NCBI GenBank assembly: GCA_021521415.1
Contig: JAIQDT010007353.1
Coordinates: forward strand, 1-64,000
Direction: 5' to 3'
Length of the DNA: 64,000 bases
Origin: Bidens hawaiensis
Taxonomy: Eukaryota > Streptophyta > Magnoliopsida > Asterales > Asteraceae
The translations under genes and the position numbers were made by a program. Positions 1 through 11,450 of this stretch are shown piece by piece (positions within the stretch are counted from its first letter, which is position 1; the number at the start of each line of letters is the position of its first letter). A model generated the notes under the pieces. That model was not told where the DNA came from. It was given only the letters and a program-made list of their open reading frames with translations, and did not search any database.

Positions 1-489
1 GCCCGGTCCAAATTTAGTTCGGGTTCGGTTTTTGGCGCGGAAAAACTTATCGGGTGCGTTAAATAGCGCAAAAAAGAGTGTTTTTTGGCTAGTTTTGTGT
101 AAAATTATAAAAACATACTATATGTTTGTAAAAATCAAAAATATTTTCACGGATCGCTTAAAACATTTCAAATAAGTGTTTGGTAAGTCTTTTTTCGGCT
201 TAACGGATGATACAACGCTTGGTTTGTAACTATCTTTCGCGTTTAAATCTATAGCGGGTAGTTAAACGAGCATATTTTCGTTTAACTTGTTTGCTATCAA
301 ACTAAGACCATATTTCTAATATTTTAGCTTGTATAGATCATATATCAATTATATATGCCCCCCCCCCGAGATATCTGGGTCATAACCCGACCCGTTCGGT
401 TAATCGTTCGTTTGTTACGCAAAAGGCGTTTATTTGCTTAATCGGTAAATACGTACTGAGGTGTACCTTGTTTTGGCTCAAATGTCACA
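1..489 (-). repeat. Gypsy A 3' LTR, partial (cut by window start)
   Basis: The segment matches 9580-10064 almost base for base and ends (plus strand) in GGCTCAAATGTCACA, the reverse complement of the TGTGACATTTGAGCC that opens every LTR of this family here. It is the start (U3) of the 3' LTR; the rest lies outside the window. A short C run near 358-367 differs in length between copies. Confidence 0.9.
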
Positions 490-506
490 TTGTCCCCCCG
501 TTAGAA
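490..506 (-). promoter_or_regulatory. Polypurine tract of gypsy A
   Basis: Minus strand reads CTAACGGGGGGACAA directly before the LTR start TGTGACA. This is the expected position and composition for the plus-strand primer of reverse transcription. The second copy at 10065-10080 is interrupted by non-purines. Confidence 0.75.
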
Positions 507-527
507 AATTTCGTCCCCGAAATTTGA

Positions 528-1918
528 TCATTCAACTTTGTCTTTGTTTGAAAACAGGTGCGGATATTTCTTTTTGAATTCGGATTTCCGCTCCCACGTG
601 AATTCGGGTCCCCTTTGTGAATTCCACCGAACTTTTACGAGAGAAATTTTGTTGTGTCTTAATTGTTTTATTTTTCCCTCTAATATTTCCACCGGTTCTT
701 CAACAAAATTCAGTTTTTCATTTATGTTTAAGTCTTTTAATGGCACGATTTCGGTTTCGTCAGTAAGACACTTTTTCAGGATCGAAACGTGAAAGACATC
801 GTGAATAGAACTCAACTCCACAGGAAGTTTCAGTCGGTAAGCTACCGGACCTATCTTAGAAATGACTTCATATGGCCAAATGTATCATGGGGATAGTTTA
901 CTGGTTTTTCCGAATCGAATGACGCCTTTCCACGGGGATACTTTCAGAAAAACTTTGTCGCCTATTTCAAAGGATAACGGCTTTCTACGAACATCAGCGT
1001 AGCTTTTCTGTCGATCTCGGGCGATTTCAATTTGCTTGTAATTTTACGGATTTTGTCGGTGGTTTCTTGAATCAAGTCAGATTGTGTAATTTGGGTATCT
1101 CCAACCTCAGTCCAGCACAAGGGTGATCTACATTTCCGTCCGTACAGCGCTTCATATGGTTTCGCTTGAATGCTACTGTGGTAGCTATTGTTGTACGAAA
1201 ATTCGACTAGCGGAAGATGTTGATCCCAGTTTCCACCGAAGTCTAGTACACAAGCGTGAAGAAAATCTTCTAAGATTTGAATGGTTTCGCTCAGATTGAC
1301 CATCGGTTTGGGGGATGGTAGGCGGTACTTAGGTCAATTCAGGTTCCCAAAGCTTCTTGTACGGCTTGCCAGAAACGAGATGTGAAATGGCTATCACGAT
1401 CAGAGATGATTGAAACAGGTACGCCGTGTCAGGATACGATTTCATTGATGTAGATGTGAGAAAGTTTTTCGATTGTGTAAGTGGTTCGGATTGGAAGGAA
1501 GTGTGCGGATTTGGTTAGTCGGTCAACTATCACCCACATTACATCATTTCCTCGGGAGGGTTTTTGGGAGATGTGTTACAAAATCCATGGTAATTTGTTC
1601 CCATTTTCATTGTGGTATTTCCGGTTGGTGCAACATTCCCGAAGGTTTTTGATATTCAGCCTTAACCCTCGCACACGTTAAACATTTATTAACGTACGTG
1701 GTTATATCCTTCTTCATGCCGGGCTACCAATAATACTCCTTCAAGTCCTTATACATCTTATCTATTCCAGGGTGAATGGAGTATTTGGACTTATGGGCTT
1801 CGTCCATGATCAAGTCACGCAGATTGCTGAAAGTGGGAATCCAAACTCGGTTTTTGTAGTATAGAATTTCGTCAGTTCTTTCTTCAAAATTTTGTTCGGG
1901 TCCCATGCAAGTTTTCAT
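528..1918 (-). pseudogene. Gypsy A integrase with chromodomain-like C-terminus, broken
   Basis: Three frames on the minus strand together cover integrase. 1918-1724 has the zinc-binding end (DEAHKSKYSIHPGIDKMY). 1303-962 has the end of the catalytic core ([26 protein letters not shown]). 821-528 has the IHDVFHVS strand and a tail resembling a CHD_II chromodomain (VRWNSQRGPEFTWE, KYPHLF). The catalytic core between 1303 and 1724 is out of frame with stops, so no DDE domain can be read continuously. In chromoviruses the tail directs insertion to heterochromatin (family knowledge). Confidence 0.82.
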
Positions 1919-1968
1919 CTTCCAAGTGATCTCCTTTCAGAGTTTCGTTTTGAGCAATACGAATTTGC

Positions 1969-2954
1969 TCGGTGAGACTGGTTTGGACGATCATTCCAAT
2001 TGCTTGGACCCGTAGTGGTTTGATCCTGTCTTTTCTGCTCAAAGCATCTGCCACTATATTAGCCTTGCCCGGATGATATCGAATCTCACAATCATAATCG
2101 TTCAACAGCTCTACCCATCTCCCTTTGCCTCATGTTTAGTTCTTTCTGATCGAAAATATGCTGTAGGCTTTTGTGGTCGATGTATACTGTACACTTGGTG
2201 CCATACAAATAGTGCCTCCAGATCTTGAGTGCAAAAATAACCACGCCCAGTTCCAAATCATGGGTGGTATAATTCTTCTCGTGCACCTTTAATTGTCGAG
2301 AAGCGTATGCTATGACCTTGTTTCTTTGCATAAGTACGCACACTAAACCTTTCTGGGACGCATCATAATAAACTACCAGATCATCAGTTCCCTCTGGAAG
2401 ACTCAGTATCAGGGCTTGGCATAGTTTCTGTTTTAGCAACTGAAAAGCCGCTTCTTGATCTTCTCCCCACACGTAAGCGCGATCTTTTTGAGTCAAAAGG
2501 GTTAAAGGTTGGGCTATGCTTGAAAAGTTAGCAATAAAACGCCGATAATACCCAGCTAAACCCAAAAATTGGCGGATTTCTTTTGGTGACTTTGGGGCTT
2601 GCCAATTTTTGATGGCTTCAATCTTACTCGGGTCTATATGGATACCGTGTCAGTTAACAACGTGCCCTAGAAATTGTACTTCTTGTAGCCAAAATTCACA
2701 CTTTGACAGCTTGGCATACAACTTTTCCTGTCTCAACAGCTCCAAAATTCACACTTTGACAGCTTGGCATACAACTTTTCCTGTCTCAACAGCTCCAAAA
2801 TAGTTCGTAAATGCTGCTCGTGTTCCTCCTTGGTTTTCGAATATATCAAAATGTCCTCAATAAACACGATAACGAATTTGTCGAGGTACGGTTTACAAAC
2901 TCGATTCATAAGGTCCATGAAAACTGCGGGAGCATTAGTCAGTCCGAACGGCAT
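1969..2954 (-). pseudogene. Gypsy A reverse transcriptase (C-terminal part) and RNase H, broken
   Basis: 2954-2733 encodes the RT palm with PFGLTNAP and [13 protein letters not shown]. The active-site box, normally F-x-D-D in this family, reads F-I-E-D, so one catalytic aspartate is a glutamate. 2565-2092 encodes RNase H with acidic residues in YYDAS, HDLELG and YIDHKSL. 2105-1884 continues toward integrase ([15 protein letters not shown]). The RT frame is further broken by a 53-bp tandem duplication at 2691-2796. In an intact element this enzyme copies genomic RNA into cDNA inside cytoplasmic particles. Confidence 0.85.
2691..2796. repeat. 53-bp tandem duplication inside RT
   Basis: The block starting AAAATTCACACTTTGACAGC at 2691 is repeated exactly from 2744. 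A 53-bp unit is not a multiple of three, so it shifts the RT frame; the neighbouring frames overlap here for that reason. It looks like replication or repair slippage after insertion. Confidence 0.9.
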
Positions 2955-2984
2955 AACTAAGAATTCGTAGTGGCCATAACGAGT

Positions 2985-4022
2985 TCAGAACGCTGTTTTA
3001 GACACGTCTTCCTCTTGAATCTTAACTTGATGGTAACCGGATCGAAGGTTAATTTTCGAGAAATAGTTTGCCCCTTGAAGTTGGTCAAACAAGTCATCTA
3101 TTCGTGGAAGAGGGTATCGGTTCTTGATGGTAACTTTGTTTAATTCCCGGTAATCGATACATATTCTAAAACTTCCATCTTTCTTCTTCACAAATAGTAC
3201 TAGTGCTCCCCAAGGAGAATAACTGGGACAAATGAAACCCTTATCTAACAACTCCTGCAATTGGTTGGATAATTCTTGCATTTCAGAGGGTGCCAGTCGA
3301 TAAGGTGCCTTAGCAATAGGGGCTGATCCTGGAATTAAGTCTATGCGGAATTCAACCTGTCGGTTCGGTGGTAATCCAGGTAAATCGTCAGGAAAGACAT
3401 TGAGGTATTCACGTACAACGGGAATCTCTTCTATGCATTTCTCATCAGGGTTCTTTATAGTCACGTTTGCCAAAAATGCCATACAACCTTGGCGTAAACA
3501 TTTCAACACTTTGAGATGAGACACAAGAGGTAATATCGAACATGACTTCTCTCCTTGTACTACAATCACCTTACCATTCGAAAAGGGAATTTTAACTGTC
3601 TTGTCGTTACACACAATCTCTGCCTTATTCTTGGTTAACCAGTCCATGCCGACAGTAACATCAAAACTTCCTAACTCTACCGGGAGTAGGTCAATAAGGA
3701 ATGGGTGTTCATTAAGAATAATGGAACAGTTTTGGACTATTTGGCTGACAGTTATAGAGTTACTGTTAGCGAGTTCTATAGTATAGGGATTTGTTAGTTC
3801 ACTAACTGACATGTTACCCAGGGATACAAAGCTAGAGGAAACAAAGCTTCTATCGGCACCAGTATCAAATAACACAGAAGCATATTGATCAAAAACAACA
3901 AATGTACCTGTTACTACGTTCGGGTCTTGTCGTGCTTCTCCAGACCCGATAACGAACGCACATCCCCAATGCGCACTTGAAGTCGATGCTTGGTTCGGTC
4001 TAGTAATTGCTCTTTGATTCAA
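2985..4022 (-). pseudogene. Gypsy A protease and N-terminal reverse transcriptase
   Basis: A 345-residue open segment. A retropepsin-like aspartic protease has its catalytic motif [14 protein letters not shown] near residues 50-63 and a second conserved stretch VTVGMDWL near 123. RT begins at about residue 205 ([12 protein letters not shown]), with [20 protein letters not shown] and [14 protein letters not shown] following, and INLRSGYHQ near the end where the family usually has IDLRSGYHQ. It stops at residue 345 just before the palm core and resumes in another frame. Protease processes the Gag-Pol polyprotein (family knowledge). It is the longest open piece of this element's pol. Confidence 0.88.
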
Positions 4023-5260
4023 CTTGGGGCAGTTTCTTCTACTATGCTCTGTACTGCCACATTCATAACAGCCACGGTAGGTTGTTGCGGTTGAAGTTTG
4101 TTGGATAGGTTGTTGGCGGATTGGCTGAGGTCTGGGTGGCGGTGGGCGACGAGGTTGAGTTGTTTGAGTTGGTCAGCTCGCAATTTCTGCACCTGCTCTG
4201 CAATTAGGGGCATAATGTCCAGTTCGACCACATTTCTGGCATACCGGGAATCTGCATTCTCCCACATGATGGTAATTACATTTATCGCACTTTGGCAAGG
4301 GTCCCTTATACCTGTCTTGCTTCGTATCGGAACCAGTTATAGCATAATTTCTTATGGTGAGACGTGCACGTTTGCTTGATTGTCCTCCTTGTGCTCTCGT
4401 CCTGTAGTCAGTTCGTTTCATACCCACTGATTCTACGGTCATTCTCAATACTCCGCTTCTTACCAAGTCAAAAGTCACAATTCCGGCTTGGGTCACAGCA
4501 TTCTCAAACGATGTATGCCCCACGGAGTTCACCAAACTCCTCATTTCCAGGACTAAACCCTAAATATAACGTTCAACTCATTTATCTTCAGGAGTTACTA
4601 ACCATGGTACTAAGCGAGCCAATTCATTGAAGCGGTTCGTGTATCCCAAATGATCCGCTCCTTTCATTTCTAAACTCCAGAGTTCATGTTCCAATCTTTG
4701 AATTTCGTTCTTTGGGAAAAAATGTTCTAGCATCAATGTTTTGAGTTCAGCCCATGTCATGCGGTTAATTGTATCATGCCCTTTTATCTGAACTGTAGTG
4801 TTCCATTACATCAAAGCATGATCCGTAAAAGTAGAAGCAACATACTTGAAAATGTTTTCGGGTGGACAATTGCTGATATTGAGAACAGATTCAGTTTTCT
4901 CGATCCACTTGATTAACCCGTTTGGCCCTTCAGTGCCCTTGAAATCAATCGGTTTGCAGGCCATAAAGTTTTTGATCGAATATTCCCTTCGAGGGGGATT
5001 AGGGTTGTTATTGTTATTGTTTGGGTTCGGTGGGGGATTATTGTTGTTGACATTATTTGCATCAGGTGGGGATTATTATTTGTAACTGTTTCATTGTTAG
5101 TTGGGGGAGCATTATTGATTTGTTGCTGGTTTGTTTGTATATTGGCATTAACACCAGTAGTTACTTGTGTTACAATAAGTGGGATTACTGCCTGCATTTG
5201 CCGAGCAATCATCTCCGCTATTTCTGCCTCAGTCATAGGGTTTGCTTTCTTTGGGGCCAT
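4019..5260 (-). pseudogene. Gypsy A gag (capsid/nucleocapsid), broken
   Basis: The likely start is the ATG at 5260 (MAPKKANPMTEAEIAEMIAR). An N/Q-rich linker follows, then a frameshift near 4990. The Retrotrans_gag region is at 4760-4578 (MTWAELKTLMLEHFFP, RFNELARLVPWLV). The nucleocapsid at 4544-4173 has two zinc knuckles, CDKCNYHHVGEC and CQKCGRTGHYAPNC. Further stops close the frame near 4580 and 4170. Gag forms the particle and binds element RNA. The 5' portion of the listed frame beyond 5260 (up to 5410) is probably untranslated leader. Confidence 0.85.
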
Positions 5261-5605
5261 TCTATAATGATAAACAAATATAAGCCAATTAGTACTAATT
5301 CCAGTGTACGGCACTGTGTAATAATAATCACAATAAATGTTGTACAGGTAAATCAGATAACATACTGACATTTCACAAATTGTTCTGTACATTGATATCA
5401 AAAAGTACATAGACTTAGCCTGATAAAGGCCAGTGCTTGCATGTATATATCAAAATCTGTCACTAAGTGACGGTTAGACTTAACCCTATAAGGGTCAGTG
5501 CTTGTAATAGTGTACAAAATTGTGCTCCATATTAACATAACATACTACTGTATTCATACATGGAGTATCAAAAGATCATGTACACATTATTGTATTATTC
5601 TGCAT

Positions 5606-6418
5606 TTATCCGTACAAACGATAGGCTAACCACAAACATAAAAATAACAGCACCGTAATCACCCAGTAACAGTTCCACAGCCGAACTGTCAACCTATCCA
5701 AACACCAGTGGTGGTAGGCATCTGACTGCTGCAAGTTCAGTACTATCTGATGTAACGTCGATAAGTACTGGGTCACGTCCCTCCTCTCCTGGTTAATTTT
5801 AGCTATGGCTATCGAGTGGTCTATCACACGGTCAGTCAGGACAGCCATCCAAGAGTTGTTTCCTGCGTTTGGGAGGTCAGGGCGAGGGGTAGGTATACTC
5901 AACGAACGGGAAGATGAAGTATCTGCCCTAGGGCGTGAAGTTCCTCCCCGGTCGTGGGTAGATCTGAATGGAATCGAGCTAGGGTCAATCGGGGTTACCC
6001 GAATACGAGCAGTCTGCCAGACTCGCGCAGTAGCTGAAGTCGTCGGCGACAGGTGTACAGGTGGAGTGGGTGATCGGGCTACTCTAACAGGTGAACGATA
6101 CTGACTATTAACTTCGTCTTGATCCCTGCGTGGTGACCTGGGTGGATAACTATCGCATCTGTAGCCAGATAGATCAGGCACATTCCTGGGTAGCTCTCTA
6201 CAGATAACTTCTTCTTCCACCTCTTCCTCCTCCTCCTCCGGTTCCTCTTCTGGGTCCTCCACTTCTGGATCCTCCTCGGATTCCTCCTCTGGATCTTCCT
6301 CTTCTGAATCCTCCTCTTCTGAATCCACCTTTGATTCTTCCTCGGGATCCTCCTCAACAGAGATTACCGGTTCTTCTTCCGGTACGTACTCATTATTCCT
6401 TGACATGACTCTGCACAA
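5606..6418 (-). CDS. Acidic pre-gag ORF of gypsy A with C-terminal hydrophobic segment
   Basis: An uninterrupted 270-residue frame between the primer-binding site and gag, same strand. Residues about 12-70 are almost entirely Glu/Asp/Pro (EEDPEEE-type repeats). The middle is Pro/Ser/Arg-rich (SPTPPVHLSPTT), and the last 20 residues are hydrophobic (VITVLLFLCLWLAYRLYG), predicted to be a membrane anchor. The start could be 6418 or the second Met at 6406 (MSRNN). I recall similar acidic ORFs ahead of gag in gypsy proteins from Asteraceae, but no function is known to me. It is the only full-length frame left in an otherwise decayed element. A role in membrane or chromatin association would be speculation. 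Confidence 0.6.
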   Translation of the reverse strand: MCRVMSRNNEYVPEEEPVISVEEDPEEESKVDSEEEDSEEEDPEEESEEDPEVEDPEEEPEEEEEEVEEEVICRELPRNVPDLSGYRCDSYPPRSPRRDQDEVNSQYRSPVRVARSPTPPVHLSPTTSATARVWQTARIRVTPIDPSSIPFRSTHDRGGTSRPRADTSSSRSLSIPTPRPDLPNAGNNSWMAVLTDRVIDHSIAIAKINQERRDVTQYLSTLHQIVLNLQQSDAYHHWCLDRLTVRLWNCYWVITVLLFLCLWLAYRLYG

Positions 6419-6668
6419 AGGTTAGTTATAAGAATAGTATCTATTGCTATCGCTAACTATTGTCGAGGAGATTAATTAATTAAACCAAATTTAATATTAA
6501 TTGTATTAGAACATAATATTAGTTTTATTAAAATTTTAATTATTATTATTATTTAAATCAATATTGAATATAAATGAATATAATATTCATAGTAAAATTT
6601 ACCGTTATCAAAAGTATCGTACGTACACGTATTCATACACCTAATTCCACATAAGCACGTATGAGTGT

Positions 6669-6671
<3 letters not shown>

Positions 6672-6730
<59 letters not shown>
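6672..6730. repeat. (TA)n microsatellite in gypsy A leader
   Basis: About 29 TA units lie between the primer-binding site and the pre-gag ORF. A similar array occurs in the LTR at 38719-38767. Confidence 0.97.
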
Positions 6731-6731
<1 letters not shown>

Positions 6732-6937
6732 TTTCACATTACCTTTTATACACATATGTTGCCAATTTTACCTAACCACACGTTCCGCGACTACTCCCCG
6801 AATTCCCTCGTACAAGCAAGTCTGTTATTATGTTCCGGACCACAATAACTCACTTGCCCTACAAGTTAATCCCGACATCCATCAGTATATAATATTAATT
6901 TATTATTTAATTATTTCCCAGAGTTAATCGAGCCTAC

Positions 6938-6983
6938 GGTTATATTTTGGGTACCCTAAGGGATAACCTAATCCTTTATAACC
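6938..6983 (-). other. Hairpin directly after the gypsy A primer-binding site
   Basis: On the minus strand GGTTATA (6983-6977) pairs perfectly with TATAACC (6944-6938), starting three bases after the primer-binding site. The loop region contains the palindrome GGGTACCC. The placement matches stem-loops found after the primer sites of gypsy D and gypsy C1 in this window. A packaging, dimerization or priming role is inference. Confidence 0.5.
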
Positions 6984-6985
6984 AA

Positions 6986-6999
6986 TGGCTCTGATACCA
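6986..6999 (-). promoter_or_regulatory. Primer-binding site (tRNA-iMet) of gypsy A
   Basis: Minus strand TGGTATCAGAGCCA begins five bases inside the end of the LTR (7005). It is complementary to the 3' end of plant initiator methionine tRNA, the usual primer of this lineage. Confidence 0.92.
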
Positions 7000-7004
7000 A
7001 CTTC

Positions 7005-10000
7005 TGTCACACCTCGACTAGCACAATGCGGAAGCGTAAAACGGGAATGTAACAGACACCTCTGGTATCAACACATTGTTTATAAAGAAACATTACAAAC
7101 TAATTTACAATATATTACATTTCTTTGTTCTATCATTGTTTTACCGTCTAGGTGATACAAACAAAACTAGTTCGTTAACTATACATTCTTACTACTATCG
7201 CCCTTACTTCTATTCACATAGCATCAACAACACACCTCAGGCAAGTAACAGATCAACAAATCATTCTGATTTAGGTACACCTGAAAAGCAGTTTAAAACG
7301 GGTCAACTACTAGAGTTGGTGAGTTTCACGAGTTTCAAGAAAACAGTAATGAGTATTGACAAGTCAACACTTGTTATCATGAAATAAGTATGTATGTATG
7401 TATGTAAATGATGTAATTATGCTAAGCTACAGTGAAGCCTTGACTGTATGTGCTGCGTGCATCCATTTCCCACGCTCCATCAACCACTGTGGCCCCTTTC
7501 CGCACACAACATGCCTCGATAGCTATGTCTAACACTACATAGCCTGTTTGTATAAATATGGTCATGTGCAAACGGCGCTATGTGACACGGCAACCAGGCC
7601 GATTCCGTTTGGGTTTGTCAAACCAATAGTACTATTCACAAGCCACCGGCTCGAAGTTATTCACTGTGATCGTGGGGACTTTCGTGTGCTAGCACTTAGA
7701 TAATTTACATCAGTACATGTTTCAGGTATGTATATGTAATCAAACATTCTTTTTACCCCAAAAGTTCGTAAAATAGTTTAAAAGTGAGGTCATGAAACTC
7801 ACGGTTTAGTCGATAATCAGTACTGTATCAGCTCGTGTTTTGTTCGGTCTGTTATCAGTAGTTCCTACAATCAATATTATAATAATATTAATATTTTAAT
7901 ATTGTTATAATCTCAATACCAAACTGGGCTGTATAACTAATCTGGGTGTAGCTGGAACGCCCAGAAAGTGGCAATAGACTTACGTTGTGATGTTGTTCAA
8001 TGTCTAATACTTAAAACTGAACTTGGCTCAGATTCCCGTTTTCCCAGCTGGGCCAAGTTGTTTGTTTATGCGTTCTGAAAACAGTTATGGGAAAATAAGC
8101 TTGGGTAAATGTATTGATTAATAAAATTATTAAGTTATAAAGAAAGATCACGTACTGGGGTCCCGGATTAGCCACGGGGCCTGTTTCCGTTTATTCAGTT
8201 TGATTTAAGAATAAACACGCACAATCCATCCAGATTGTTCAGGTTTTTCATAGAAAAGTTCGTTTTACTTAATTAGTCCAAAAATGTGATTTTTGACCAC
8301 TCTTGGTGTTTTGATATTCCTGCAGGTTCGTTAGTCGCGAACTTGCTGGTTTTTATAAAAACAGAATTTGTTTAATCTTTAAATTAGCATAATTAATTAA
8401 CCGTTAATCATTAAATTATGAAAATTTAACCACTTATCAATTAAAATATGTATAGTTTTATAAAAATATTTCTGGAATTTATTTACTGATTTATTAATTT
8501 ATAAAAATTCATTTTATCAGCTATATTTCGCCTGAAAATCGTCCGTTAACCCCAAACAATTTCCAAAAATTCTACAAAAATTCCTGACTGCTCAATTCAT
8601 GTCCCAAAACAACCTGTATCAATTTCAAAATGTAAAAAGTTCGTGCGATATTCTTTTCGGCCCAAATTCGGCTATAAAAATTCACACGAACGCATATACA
8701 CAAAACACCTTTAGACTGCTACAAATGATCCCAAAATTCATATGTGATCAAAATACATCAAATCTGAGTTCCCAGAAAAATTTCATAATTTTTGTATTAT
8801 TTTAGCTATTTTTCCCAAATAAATGTCCCAATTCGGTAATAAATTCGCCAAATATTCTCGGATGGTCAAAAAATTACCAAATTTGAACAGGGACTCATTG
8901 ACATGGTCCCTGACGTCCCTGAAACATTTTTAGTTTAAATGTTATGCACATCACAACCTTAACCTAAATAGCCCGTAAGCGAGTGTTTCGGCATTACCTT
9001 AGCGGGTTTGGCTCGTTTCCGACTTTTTAATCAAGTTTTCAAGTTCTTGTGCTTCTAAGAAAGCTAGGTACAAGTCCTATATCACAAACCAAGCAAATTT
9101 TCATCAACATAACAGCCCTTAACTTAGGGTTTCGGGTAGTGCACAAAAACGAACTTTTAAACCGTAAAAACGCCGTTTCAACCCTTTAATACGTGTTTAT
9201 GGCCAAAAAAAACTATCAAAACAGGTTCCTTACCATGTGTATGATCAAAAAATGTTTATGGACCATTTTTAGGATTTTTACACGGTTAGGAATGATTTTT
9301 AGTAATCAAGACATGTTTTTATGGTATTAATCAAGGTTAAACAAGTGCAAAAGCTACTTATTTAAGCTCCTTACCTTAGGGTTTGAATGATTTCTGGAAA
9401 TTCAGCTTGAAGCTGCTTGGAACTCAAATTTTATAAACCAAAATGAATAACCAAGCTTGTGGAATAAGTTTTATAAAAAAAATGGGGGGTGGGTTGGGCT
9501 GGCCAATCGGAAGAAAGATTGGGCCCATGATGGGCTGTTTTGGCCCAATGATCTGGTTTCTCAAACCCAAATACGAAAAGCCCGGTCCAAATTTAGTTCG
9601 GGTTTGGTTTTTGGCGCGAAAAACTTATCGGGTGCGTTAAACAGCGCGAAAACGAGTGTTTTTTGGCTAGTTTTGTGTAAAATTATAAAAACATACTATA
9701 TGTTTGTAAAAATCAAAAAAATTTTCACGGATCGCTTAAAACATTTCAAATAAGTGTTTGGTAAGTCTTTTTTGGCTTAACGGATGATACAATGCTTGGT
9801 TTGTAACTATCTTTCGCGTTTAAATCTATAGCGGGTAGTTAAACGAGCATATTTTCGTTTAACTTGTTTGCTATCAAACTAAGACCATATTTCTAATATT
9901 TTAGCTTGTATAGATCATATATCAATTATAGATGGCCCCCCCGAGATATCTGGGTCATAACCCGACCCGTTCGGTTAATCGTTCGTTTGTTACGCAAAAG

Positions 10001-10064
10001 GCGTTTATTTACTTAATCGGTAAATACGTACTGAGGTGTACCTTGTTTTGGCTCAAATGTCACA
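7005..10064 (-). repeat. Gypsy A LTR, complete (3060 bp)
   Basis: On the minus strand it starts TGTGACATTTGAGCC (10064) and ends CGAGGTGTGACA (7005). Both ends match the solo copy at 44616-47652. It serves as 5' LTR for the element at 490-7004 but is flanked on its other side by the 3' end of a second internal region (10065-10460), so it was also once a 3' LTR. It contains an AT-rich palindrome near 7870-7920 (shared with the solo copy) and no open frame of note. Transcription of the element would start here. Confidence 0.93.
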
Positions 10065-10460
10065 TTCTCCACCCATTAGAAAATTTCGTCCCCGAAATTT
10101 GATCATTCAACTTTGTCTTTGTTTGGAAACAGGTGCGGATATTTCTTTTTGAATTCGGATTTCCGCTCCTACGTGAATTCGGGTCCCCTTTGTGAATTCC
10201 ACCGAACTTTTATTAGAGAAATTTTGTTGTGTCTTAATTGTTTTATTTTTCCCTCTAATATTTCCACCGGTTCTTCAACAAAATTTAGTTTTTCGTTTAT
10301 GTTTAAGTCTTTTAATGGCACGATTTCAGTTTCGTCAGTAACACACTTTTTCAGGATCGAAACGTGAAAGACATCGTGAATAGAACTCAACTCCACAGGA
10401 AGTTTCAGTTGGTAAGCTACCGGACCTATATTAGAAATGACTTCATATGGCCCAATGTAA
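10065..10460 (-). pseudogene. Second copy of gypsy A integrase tail, truncated
   Basis: It repeats 490-890 with few changes: polypurine tract, then a chromodomain-like frame 10396-10169 (VELSSIHDVFHVS-type start, VRWNSQRGPEFT). At about 10460 gypsy sequence stops abruptly and copia A sequence begins. This is the remnant of an upstream gypsy A copy whose LTR is the one at 7005-10064. Confidence 0.85.
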
Positions 10461-10503
10461 CATCTAGAGATCCTAATTGTTATCTACATCAGCATAGCAT
10501 CAT

Positions 10504-11450
10504 CTACAGCACATGTGTTCTTTCACATAAACTCTGTATGCCTTTGACGGTGAGGAGTAACCAACAAAGAAGCATTCCAAGGACTTGGCTATGAATTTGT
10601 TCAAATAGTCCTTTTGTGTTCAAAAGAGAAAACTTGCAGCCAAAAGGCTTGAGGAACTTCACATATGGGTTTCTTTTGAAGAAAATCTCATATGGGGTCT
10701 TTTTATGAACTTTGTTGAGTAATCCTATTCTTAACATAACAGGCTGCGCTGATAGCCTCAGCCCAAAAAAGTAACAAGTAAATAGGCATCAACAATCATG
10801 GTTCTAGCAGCTTCAATTAGAGCTCTGTTTCTTCTTTTAGCCACTCCATTTTGCTCAGGAGTTCTATGAGCACTAAACTGTTGAAATATTCCCTTAGACA
10901 CACAAAACTCATCCATCACCCCATTCTTGAACTCATTCCCATCATCACTTCTGATCACCTTCACTCTCTTATTTAGCTGATTCTCCATTCTAGTCACATA
11001 CCCTTTCATCAGTTCAGCAGTTCCATCTTTTGTTACCAAGAAAAATACCCATGTGAATCTTGAATAATCATCTATAACCACAAGACAGAACTTCTTCTTC
11101 CCAATATTGGGTACACTCATAAGACCAAAGAGATCCATGTGAAGTAATTCCAACACCTCTTCAATTGAATCCACTAGTTTTGTCTTGTGGGATGATTTGT
11201 ACTGGTTTCCTTTGATGCTTGAGGAACACTTTTCATCTAACTTGAACTCCTTGGTTGGATGACCAATCACATGTTTTCCTTTCACCAGCTTGATCATGTT
11301 CTTCAGATTAACATGACACGTCTTCCTATGCCACAACCTTGTTTCATTCTCAGTTGCCTTTAACACAAAGCATGATCCACCCCTTGATACTGCATTCTTC
11401 AATCTCAGCTCATACAACTTTCCATTTCTGAGTGCCATCATCATGATCAT
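10504..11450 (-). pseudogene. Copia A integrase
   Basis: Frame 11450-10758 (230 residues) includes the GAG-pre-integrase segment (LWHRKTCHVNLKNM), first catalytic Asp in LLHMDLFG, second in VIRSDDGNEFKN and Glu in HRTPEQNGVAKRRNRA, so the D-D-E triad is still written. The zinc-binding Cys pair is damaged (KCSSSIKG). The frame closes near residue 230 and continues shifted in 10737-10504 (TPYEIFFKRNPYVKFLKPFGC), then ends at the join with gypsy A. The enzyme would insert cDNA into the genome. Confidence 0.87.

Larger units (their letters stand above)
1..10064 (-). mobile_element. Ty3/gypsy element A (Tekay/Del-like chromovirus), degenerate
   Basis: On the minus strand the order is LTR (10064 to 7005), primer-binding site, TA-rich leader, acidic pre-gag ORF, gag with zinc knuckles, protease, reverse transcriptase, RNase H, integrase with a chromodomain-like tail, polypurine tract and 3' LTR, which runs off the left edge of the window. 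Protease-RT-RNase H-integrase order is diagnostic of Ty3/gypsy, and the C-terminal chromodomain-like segment and large LTRs point to the Tekay/Del branch (inference). Every gag-pol segment carries stops or frameshifts, so the element cannot make a full polyprotein. The LTR at 7005-10064 has internal sequence on both sides, the mark of unequal recombination between copies. Confidence 0.88.
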
